Program-made: the position numbers and the translations under genes | From: CAYHGV01 sp964356135 | GTDB lineage: Bacteria > Hydrothermota > Tepidihabitantia > CAYHGV01 | Direction of reading: 5' to 3' | Length of the DNA: 8,361 nucleotides | Assembly: GCA_964356135.1 (NCBI GenBank) | Contig: CAYHGV010000111.1 | Span: 1-8,361 of the forward strand | The notes under the pieces: model-generated | Seen by the model: the letters and a program-made list of their open reading frames with translations, nothing else | Databases searched by the model: none | Told to the model about the DNA's origin: nothing | Shown here: positions 1-4,703 of the stretch, piece by piece | Layout: each line of letters starts with the position of its first letter | Position numbering within the stretch: the first letter of the stretch is position 1

Positions 1-112
1 ATTCTTTGAAGATGAAAATGAAGATTAAAAAAATAGTTGCGATGGCAATGAGGGCTGCCAGCTGAAGCATCCGTCCAAGGATGAAATCGGCGACCCTCGT
101 GCGTAGTTTCAT
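1..112 (-). CDS. pstC: Phosphate ABC transporter permease PstC, N-terminal fragment (3' part outside window)
   Basis: Only the first 37 codons are in the window; the reading frame is open to the left edge. The start ATG is at 112-110, one base after the pstS stop codon, so the two genes are probably translationally coupled; no clear Shine-Dalgarno is seen. The peptide begins MKLRTRVADFILGRML and continues into an uninterrupted hydrophobic stretch rich in A, I, L and F (about residues 17-35). This fits the cytoplasmic lead and first membrane helix of a PstC/PstA-type permease. The specific name rests on position, because pstC normally follows pstS and with PstA forms the inner-membrane channel for phosphate. 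PstA would also look similar this early in the protein. The remaining pst genes are expected beyond position 1. Confidence 0.75.
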   Translation of the reverse strand, partial: MKLRTRVADFILGRMLQLAALIAIATIFLIFIFIFKE

Positions 113-113
113 G

Positions 114-938
114 TTACTTTACAGGGAAGTAGCCGACTTCGCTGACGATCTTCTGGCCTTCGGAGGAGAGGACCCAGTCGATGAAGTATTTGGTTTCTCC
201 GGTCGGATTCTGCTTCAGATAGTAGAAGAGATAACGGCTGAGCGGATAGCGGCCGGATTTGACATTGTCGCCGGTCGGTTCGTAGGCGGTATCGTTCGCG
301 TTTTTGCGGATTTTCACGAGTTTGACACCCTGGGCATAAGCGGCGCCGCCGTAGCCGATACCGTTTTGGTCCTGGCTAACGGCATTGACGACCGCGGCCG
401 TGCCGGGCATCGTCTGGGTCTGGGGAGCAAAATCCGCACCCAACAGGACGTTGTCTTTGAAGAACGAGTAGGTGCCGGAGCTGTTTTCCCGTCCGTAGAG
501 AACGATCAGCGCATTTTTACCGCCGAGCTCTTGCCAGTTTTTGCATTCGCCGGTGTAAATTCTTTTCAGTTGGTCGAACGAGAGCTGGTTCACGGGATTC
601 GACGCGTGGACGTAGAGGGTGACGCCGTCGCGGGCGACCGGAATTTCAGTGCCGAGCGTGTTCCAGCGCTCGCGTAGTTTCTTCTTCTCCGAATCTTTCA
701 TCGACCGCGAGGAAGCGCAGATTGCGGTCGTGCCGTTGATCAAAGCCGATATGCCGACGCCCGAGCCGCCGCCGGTAACCTGGATCGTCGTGCCCGGATG
801 TTCGCGCATATAGATTTCTGCCCAACGCTGGTTGAGAATCACCATCGTGTCCGAACCTTTGAGGGTGATCGCTTTCGCGGCGAGGGCGACACCGGTCGTG
901 ATTGAAACGACCGTTAGTAGGGTCAGTAATTTTTTCAT
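114..938 (-). CDS. pstS: Periplasmic phosphate-binding protein PstS
   Basis: A 274-residue substrate-binding protein of the high-affinity phosphate ABC transporter. Residues 1 to about 21 form a signal peptide (MKK, hydrophobic core, ALAA). There is no lipobox cysteine, so a soluble periplasmic protein is predicted, as in Gram-negatives. PstS hallmarks follow: LKGSDTM (26-32), TGGGSGVGI (55-63) and SSRSM (76-80), which form much of the phosphate pocket, then LYGRENSSGTYSFF (147-160) and QNGIGYGG (191-198). The start at 938 was chosen over an in-frame start at 1031 because it gives a clean signal peptide and lies 8 nt from a strong AAGGAGG. The longer version would add a charged, non-conserved leader that overlaps the porin gene. 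It sits 13 bp after the porin and 1 bp before pstC. Regulation is expected from the Pho-box-like site upstream of the porin. Confidence 0.97.
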   Translation of the reverse strand: MKKLLTLLTVVSITTGVALAAKAITLKGSDTMVILNQRWAEIYMREHPGTTIQVTGGGSGVGISALINGTTAICASSRSMKDSEKKKLRERWNTLGTEIPVARDGVTLYVHASNPVNQLSFDQLKRIYTGECKNWQELGGKNALIVLYGRENSSGTYSFFKDNVLLGADFAPQTQTMPGTAAVVNAVSQDQNGIGYGGAAYAQGVKLVKIRKNANDTAYEPTGDNVKSGRYPLSRYLFYYLKQNPTGETKYFIDWVLSSEGQKIVSEVGYFPVK

Positions 939-946
939 TGGTCTAT

Positions 947-953
947 CCTCCTT
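947..953 (-). promoter_or_regulatory. Strong pstS ribosome binding site overlapping the porin stop codon
   Basis: On the minus strand the porin ends ...TTCTAAGGAGG. The last two A's of its TAA stop (954-952) are the first two bases of AAGGAGG (953-947), which is 8 nt from the pstS ATG. Terminating ribosomes therefore arrive directly on the next Shine-Dalgarno. This supports the shorter pstS start and suggests coupled, high-level translation of the binding protein. Confidence 0.85.
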
Positions 954-2091
954 AGAATTTGCACTGCACCTGGGCAGTGAAGAAATTATCGTCTTTTTCC
1001 TTGGTCGGGTCCTGGTGCTTGGGCATTTCATAGGCGAGAGTGAGTTTGAAATTCACGGAAAAGTTGTGGACGAGGGCTACGCCGAGGGTGGTGATAGCGT
1101 CGTTGTCCTGGGCCGTATTCGGATCCCAGGAGTCGTAGCGGACGGCTATCTGGTCGTACTCGAATATATTCTGGACGACTTGCCCATACCAGCCGAGGCT
1201 CGTAACGTACGCGGTGTCGGTAGAACTCCAGTCTTTGCCCTGAATCGCTTCGCCCATCAACCGGCCGCCGCCCAAAAACGGCAAGGGATAGTAGACCTGG
1301 ACATCTGCGCCGAACCGGTTTTTGTCTTTTGGTTGATAGGGATAATTATGGGCGGTGGTGTCGAGCGAGCCTTTGATTGCGTTCTTGCCTAAAAATCCGG
1401 ATACGCCTACGCTCGTTACTCCGAAGTCGGAGGTGAGCCGGCCGACGAATGCGGGATTGCGGGTTGGGGTGATCACCGGGAAGGTGGTGTTTTCGATGCC
1501 ATAGCCGTTGAAGACGCCGACATTAAGGTCGAAGATCGAATTGGGGGTAAAACCGAGACAGACACCCCGGTCGCGTTCGCCCGGTAAAAGGCTGCGAATC
1601 GCTTTCGTCCGTTCCGGCATCTCCCGGTCTCCGGATGAACGCAGAACCTCGTAGCTGAACGGCCACTTGAACTGGCCCATTCTGAGGTTGAATGCAAAAG
1701 GCCCGGTATTAAAATTGAATCGTGCTTCAGCGTCTTTGAGAGTGACCTTGTCTTTGGCAGCGTCGAGCTGGAGGGTGTAGACCGAGTGGCCGGCATCATA
1801 GGTGATTTTTACCCGACCGCGCCGGATGTAGAAGTTGTCCAGGTTTAAGTACTTACCAGTCGTGTCGGCTGCATCCTTCGAATCCTGGTGCATTTCGTAA
1901 CGTGCCTGGATATAGCCGGAGAGCTTCAGTTTCTTAAGTCCCGAGACATCGCTTTCGAGCGTGGCAAGGCGGACTGCGTGGTCCTCGACTTTGCCGGCGA
2001 TTGCCGAGCTGTCGTTGTCTTGGGCTTTTGCCATCGGTGCCATGATCAGTGCGGCACCAGCCCAAGCCAGAAGGTGTTGCTTAAGGTTCAT
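952..2091 (-). CDS. OprP/OprO-family phosphate-selective outer-membrane porin
   Basis: A 379-residue outer-membrane beta-barrel protein. Residues 1-23 are a signal peptide ending MAKA before QDN. Residues about 30-54 (AIAGKVEDHAVRLATLESDV) form a short heptad-like coiled-coil segment of the sort that often precedes such barrels. The barrel starts near LKLSGYIQARYEMH (55-68) and shows alternating strand patterns such as FYIRRGRVKITYDAG, FNLRMGQFKWPFSYE and FGADVQVYYPLPF. The FYIRRGR, GQFKWPFS and RSLLPGERDRGV stretches are typical of the Pfam Porin_O_P family. The last residue is phenylalanine, the usual barrel-assembly signal. The start at 2091 was chosen because AAGGAGGT lies just upstream; an in-frame start at 2196 adds an arginine-rich leader before the signal peptide. 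The gene is first in the operon with pstS, and a Pho-box-like array lies about 125 bp upstream. Phosphate as the substrate is inferred from operon context; polyphosphate or other anions are possible. Confidence 0.9.
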   Translation of the reverse strand: MNLKQHLLAWAGAALIMAPMAKAQDNDSSAIAGKVEDHAVRLATLESDVSGLKKLKLSGYIQARYEMHQDSKDAADTTGKYLNLDNFYIRRGRVKITYDAGHSVYTLQLDAAKDKVTLKDAEARFNFNTGPFAFNLRMGQFKWPFSYEVLRSSGDREMPERTKAIRSLLPGERDRGVCLGFTPNSIFDLNVGVFNGYGIENTTFPVITPTRNPAFVGRLTSDFGVTSVGVSGFLGKNAIKGSLDTTAHNYPYQPKDKNRFGADVQVYYPLPFLGGGRLMGEAIQGKDWSSTDTAYVTSLGWYGQVVQNIFEYDQIAVRYDSWDPNTAQDNDAITTLGVALVHNFSVNFKLTLAYEMPKHQDPTKEKDDNFFTAQVQCKF

Positions 2092-2095
2092 TGAA

Positions 2096-2102
2096 CCTCC
2101 TT
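2096..2102 (-). promoter_or_regulatory. Ribosome binding site deciding the porin start
   Basis: AAGGAGG (2102-2096) followed by TTCA and then ATG at 2091. It is an almost perfect anti-16S match and fixes the start over the longer in-frame ORF beginning at 2196, whose own upstream sequence shows no comparable site. Confidence 0.8.
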
Positions 2103-2201
2103 GGGTTAGAGTTAGTAGTCTTGGTAAACTAATCCGATCTGAGATGCGTCTGACAGTGCCTCTCGACCGATAAGGATTTCTAATTATTATCATCACTACT
2201 A

Positions 2202-2207
2202 ATTATG
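2202..2207 (-). promoter_or_regulatory. Candidate -10 element of the phosphate operon
   Basis: The minus strand reads CATAAT, 5 of 6 matches to TATAAT, 8 bp after the last Pho-like half-site. This geometry resembles Pho-activated promoters, where the activator site replaces a -35 box about 10 bp upstream of the -10. A second candidate, GATAAT, lies at 2191-2186. Either would give a leader of roughly 85-105 nt before the porin. Confidence 0.45.
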
Positions 2208-2215
2208 GGACCGAA

Positions 2216-2243
2216 TGTTAACTGAATGTTAAATGCAGGTTAA
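2216..2243 (-). promoter_or_regulatory. Pho-box-like operator: three half-sites at 11-bp spacing
   Basis: On the minus strand the hexamers TTAACC (2243-2238), TTAACA (2232-2227) and TTAACA (2221-2216) start exactly 11 bp apart. Separated by 5-bp spacers, they lie on one DNA face. This matches the known PhoP operator form TT(A/C/T)ACA repeated at about 11 bp; E. coli PhoB half-sites also recur at 11 bp. A fourth, degenerate hexamer (TTTTCA, 2254-2249) continues the register upstream. The array lies upstream of the porin-pstS-pstC operon and points in its direction. Assignment to PhoB or PhoP is inferred from the pattern and the target genes. Confidence 0.75.
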
Positions 2244-2388
2244 CGGGATGAAAATTGTTGGACGGAGTATAAGGGCGGGTTACTGCTAAAAACTAAATGC
2301 GACAACCTTGGATTTTAACATATTTCTGGTCGCAATTACTTCGTTCAGAATAAATAAGACACAAATATTTTGAACTGTATAGTTGGTT

Positions 2389-3102
2389 TTATTTAATTAC
2401 GATCGGTTGAGTTAAATCGGACCCATGCTGGTTGCGTTTTTTCCATAAACCGAGATACAAATTGAGCGACTCAAGTAAAAGTTTATTGCTGATTTTCACC
2501 GGAATTGCACTGCCGGCGTATTCTTTAACAAGGTGAAATCCTGTGCGGTTTAACAAATTCCTCAGAGATTTTAATGACGGCCGGAAGATGTGTTCTTCGA
2601 CGTTATACAGAAAATGGTACTGAATCTTGGAAAAAAGATTGCTCTGGGTCGGCAGGTAGGTGATGAAAATTCCACCAGGCCGTAAAGAATTATAAATATT
2701 ATTGAGACCGAATTCAGGGTCGGACAGGTGTTCGACGGTATTGATTGCGCAGACAACGTCGAAGCGAGTGTTAAACGGGATTTTCTCCTTTGAGATGTCA
2801 CAGACTTTAAAATGAGTATGGTTGTAGCTGTGAGCGGTATTGTTGACCGCAAATTCGGAAATATCGACGCCGAAAATTTCGAAATTGGTATTGAAGAGTT
2901 TTATCAGATTATCGTCCCCGAAACCGATTTCAAGGAACGTTCCTGTTGGAATGAGGTTTTTTAATTCCCGATGAATGAATTTGTTCCGCAGGGCGACGTA
3001 GCGCCGATAGAAGGCGGAGGCAAAGTGGCGGTCGAAATACTTCTCATCGTATTTAAAATCCCTGTTTTGGCAGTCGTTCATTTTACCTTTTTCGCTTTTC
3101 AT
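2389..3102 (-). CDS. Class I SAM-dependent methyltransferase
   Basis: A 237-residue soluble protein with a Rossmann-type methyltransferase core. Motif I is TFLEIGFGDDN (55-65; E-x-G-x-G, SAM contact). The acidic residue after strand 2 is in FGVDIS (77-82). FDVVCAINTVEHLSDPEFG (114-132) is the motif IV region, and LRPGGIFITYLP (140-151) is strand 5. The EHL...LRPGG pattern is that of the Methyltransf_11/23 group acting on small molecules, lipids or sugars. The substrate cannot be told, and no partner gene is adjacent. The ATG at 3102 gives a MKSEKGK lead that looks like the adjacent low-complexity AAAATG spacer. The in-frame ATG at 3081 (MNDCQN) may be the true start; neither has a strong Shine-Dalgarno. 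Two sampled 60-base lines are about 43% G+C, against 53-63% in lines sampled from fhs and the porin, which hints at a different origin. Confidence 0.85.
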   Translation of the reverse strand: MKSEKGKMNDCQNRDFKYDEKYFDRHFASAFYRRYVALRNKFIHRELKNLIPTGTFLEIGFGDDNLIKLFNTNFEIFGVDISEFAVNNTAHSYNHTHFKVCDISKEKIPFNTRFDVVCAINTVEHLSDPEFGLNNIYNSLRPGGIFITYLPTQSNLFSKIQYHFLYNVEEHIFRPSLKSLRNLLNRTGFHLVKEYAGSAIPVKISNKLLLESLNLYLGLWKKRNQHGSDLTQPIVIK

Positions 3103-3246
3103 TTTGCATCGGCCTCTTTTTGGTTATTTTTTTGCGTTATGTGCCATTAGTTTTTTTTTGTTCCCCATTTTTCACTTTGCATTTTACATTTTGCACTTTT
3201 TATTTTTCTTTTCTACTCCCTTCGCCTTACTCCTTACGCCCTACGC
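3092..3246. repeat. Low-complexity spacer of AAAATG-like and GTAAGGCG-like phrases
   Basis: On the minus strand, from right to left, this begins with a purine-rich stutter (GTAGGGCGTAAGGAGTAAGG, then CGAAGGGAGTAG). It passes into repeated AAAATG-type units (GTGCAAAATGTAAAATGC, then AAAGTGAAAAATGG), and similar units recur next to the methyltransferase start. It contains the stop codon of the 176-residue gene on one side and possibly supplies the start of the methyltransferase on the other. A shorter relative lies at 7696-7733. No promoter or terminator is clear. Confidence 0.6.
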
Positions 3247-3757
3247 TTTTGTCTGTTTTTTCATTTACCATCTCGCTCCACTTTGCCGCCAGCTCGTCAC
3301 GCCGGGGCTTGTAAACCGTCTCATAGAAGTAGTGCTGAGACAACAGCATCCCTTTATCGAACTTTTTGACAATCGCCACCGCTTCTTTGAATGCCTGGTC
3401 AAACGTATCCAGAAACCGGTTTCCCACCTGTTTGTCGAACCGCTCCGGGGTTTGAATTTCATCGCCGATCGTAAACAGGGTCAAGCCTTTCAGTTCCACC
3501 TTGTACGCCATCTCATCACCCAGGTGGTGGACCCCGAATGATTTTTTGATTTTTTCAATCTCGGTCGTGGGTCCACCGGTTTTGAACTGGGGCGGTTTCG
3601 CTTGCCCGCCTTTGCCGCCGATAAAGCCCCGTTTCGCCGCCGCATAAAAAATTGCCCGATTCAAGCCCCAGCTCTTTGCCGAATCAAGTGACAAGCCCAA
3701 AACATGCGCCCGCGCCGCCTGCAGCGTTGCCATTACCTGAAATCTACCGACCGCCAT
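3227..3757 (-). CDS. Hypothetical protein, 176 residues, no recognised family
   Basis: I do not recognise this protein. It is soluble, with no signal peptide or long hydrophobic segment. Residues 8-42 look helical (VMATLQAARAHVLGL, then SWGLNRAIFYAAAKRG). A glycine/lysine/proline-rich linker (44-64) follows, and then a mixed region with VELKGLTLFTIGDE (87-100). Residues 105-165 are helical and charged (RFLDTFDQAFKEAVAIVKKF, HYFYETVYKPRRDELAAKW). The start at 3757 is supported by GAGG (3768-3765) 7 nt upstream; the later in-frame ATG at 3733 is less well placed. The residue pattern reads as a genuine protein: amphipathic helices and few rare residues. The last seven residues (KSVGRKE) are encoded by repetitive spacer DNA, so the original C-terminus may have been different. 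It lies 120 bp after the ligase-like gene, with no evident functional link. Confidence 0.65.
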   Translation of the reverse strand: MAVGRFQVMATLQAARAHVLGLSLDSAKSWGLNRAIFYAAAKRGFIGGKGGQAKPPQFKTGGPTTEIEKIKKSFGVHHLGDEMAYKVELKGLTLFTIGDEIQTPERFDKQVGNRFLDTFDQAFKEAVAIVKKFDKGMLLSQHYFYETVYKPRRDELAAKWSEMVNEKTDKSVGRKE

Positions 3758-3775
3758 TTTCCATCCTCGAATGGG

Positions 3776-3805
3776 ACGCGGATAAACGCGGAGTAACGCG
3801 GAGTC
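3776..3805. repeat. Tandem repeat, three units of 10 bp
   Basis: ACGCGGATAA, ACGCGGAGTA and ACGCGGAGTC follow each other without gaps. It lies between the 176-residue gene and the ligase-like gene and resembles the CACGGA-type phrases in other spacers of this window. No coding role is seen. Confidence 0.8.
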
Positions 3806-3808
3806 CGA

Positions 3809-3840
3809 TAGCGCACTGTTTTAGTGCGAACGCACCGCTA
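3809..3840. repeat. Nested inverted repeat in the ligase 3' spacer
   Basis: CGCACT (3812-3817) pairs with AGTGCG (3823-3828) across a GTTTT loop. TAGCG on the left and CGCTA on the right can form an outer stem. The inner right arm can alternatively pair with the following CGCAC. It lies about 40 bp downstream of the ligase-like stop codon on the minus strand. No U-run follows, so it is not a standard intrinsic terminator, though it could still limit transcript decay or be a spacer repeat unit. Confidence 0.45.
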
Positions 3841-3861
3841 CCTTTCCTTAAAAAATAGCTT

Positions 3862-3885
3862 TTAACCATTTAACCCTTTAACCAA
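3862..3885. repeat. Tandem repeat, three units of 8 bp, covering the ligase stop codon
   Basis: TTAACCAT, TTAACCCT and TTAACCAA are contiguous. On the minus strand this reads GGTTAAAGGGTTAAATGGTTAA. The first TAA met there (3880-3878) is the stop codon of the ligase-like gene. The coding sequence thus ends within the repeat. Confidence 0.8.
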
Positions 3886-4528
3886 TTTTTATGTTAGCCG
3901 GTTTTCGCAGGATCGACTTGATTTTCCGCCAGTGCTCGGTCGCCATCGGACCGTCCCGGCAAAGGATGTACGGAGAAGCAAGATCTTTGATAACCATTCC
4001 TTCGTGGCTGCGGGCTAAGAGGTTTTTTAGATGGAGCGACAGATTTTTAACTGGTCTATAGGGGGTGCGTTTAAACGGAGCAGGCAATCTTAAACGATCG
4101 ATGATTTTCTTTCGCTCGCTCAAGGGCGTATCGCCGATAAACCGGTCATCAAAAAAGACGACATCGAAGACATAGAGCACCGGTTTCACTCGCGGGTTCT
4201 TCACGAATACTGAAGGGATGAACCGCCGGCCGTTTTTGGTCGTCAGTTCGCAATCCAGGAGAATGCCGGCAGGCAGGTGGCGCTCGGCTCGCTCGATGAT
4301 AAAAGGAAGTTTCGTGGTCCAGTTGGGCTTTTTCTCCAACCGCCTCCCCCAGCATTCGACCCGGTGGTCGCCGTATTTAAGTATTTGCAAACGCCAGCCG
4401 TCGAATTTCGGTTCGTAAATCCAGTTGGAGTTTAACGGTTCACCAAAATATGGAATCGGCTGCATCAACCAGACCGGACCGGTCAGAAGGTTAATAAGAA
4501 CACCTTCTTTTTGGTGGAAAAAATTCAT
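3878..4528 (-). CDS. ATP-dependent DNA ligase-like nucleotidyltransferase lacking the OB domain
   Basis: A 216-residue protein with the full set of adenylation motifs of ATP-dependent DNA ligases. Motif I is EPKFDGWR (39-46) with K41 as the expected AMP-accepting lysine. An arginine pair in CWGRR (59-63) is motif Ia-like. Motif III is LDCEL (91-95), IIIa is VFDVVFF (120-126), IV is EGMVIK (176-181) and V is HWRKIK (199-204). The order and the E-G-M-V-I-K ... W-R-K-I-K pattern are closest to the LigD-type ligase domain. Known ligases continue with an OB-fold domain of about 100 residues carrying motif VI. Here the protein stops 12 residues after motif V, and no continuation is seen in the 120 bp downstream. 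It may be a minimal adenylating enzyme or a truncated gene. The start is uncertain: ATG 4528 or the in-frame ATG 4465 (MQPIPYFGEP), which is where LigD-type domains usually begin. Neither has a strong Shine-Dalgarno. No Ku, polymerase or phosphoesterase gene is nearby. Confidence 0.83.
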   Translation of the reverse strand: MNFFHQKEGVLINLLTGPVWLMQPIPYFGEPLNSNWIYEPKFDGWRLQILKYGDHRVECWGRRLEKKPNWTTKLPFIIERAERHLPAGILLDCELTTKNGRRFIPSVFVKNPRVKPVLYVFDVVFFDDRFIGDTPLSERKKIIDRLRLPAPFKRTPYRPVKNLSLHLKNLLARSHEGMVIKDLASPYILCRDGPMATEHWRKIKSILRKPANIKIG

Positions 4529-4703
4529 CTAATTTTTCCGTGCATTCCGTGATGATCTGTGTCCATCTGCGTTGTCACCTCTAGTGCCGCCATCCGTGGT
4601 TAATATTTCCTTTGTGCTCTTTGTGGTTGATCTCACTCCGTTCCATCTATGCTTCGCATCCAATCTTTTTAACTCCGTCTCTTCCGTGGTTTTTCCAGTT
4701 TTC
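4529..4703. repeat. Spacer filled with CACAGA/CACGGA-type phrases
   Basis: Read on the minus strand, the 175-bp gap between trxB and the ligase-like gene contains AACCACGGAAGAGACGGAG, AACCACAAAGAGCACAAAGG, AACCACGGATGG, CGCAGATGGACACAGAT and CACGGAATGCACGGAAAAA. These are degenerate copies of one roughly 9-12-bp phrase. No open frame, promoter or terminator was recognised. Confidence 0.7.

Noticed and set aside
81..677. 198-codon open frame on the plus strand
   Set aside because: It is antisense to pstS, whose motifs are unmistakable. No start signal supports it.
939..1031. Longer pstS start at 1031
   Set aside because: It would add 31 charged residues before a clean signal peptide and overlap the porin. 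The strong AAGGAGG fits only the start at 938.
832..1392. 186-codon open frame on the plus strand
   Set aside because: It lies entirely opposite the pstS and porin genes, has no ribosome binding site, and its peptide shows no domain logic. It is a shadow of high-G+C coding sequence.
2256..2388. Possible small gene or terminator between the methyltransferase stop and the Pho-like operator
   Set aside because: No open frame with a start signal and no convincing stem with a U-run was found. The stretch is A+T-rich and featureless to my reading.
3104..3541. 145-codon plus-strand frame beginning with a hydrophobic F-rich stretch that could pass for a membrane segment
   Set aside because: The hydrophobic part is only the T-rich spacer repeat read as phenylalanine and leucine. 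The rest is antisense to the 176-residue gene.
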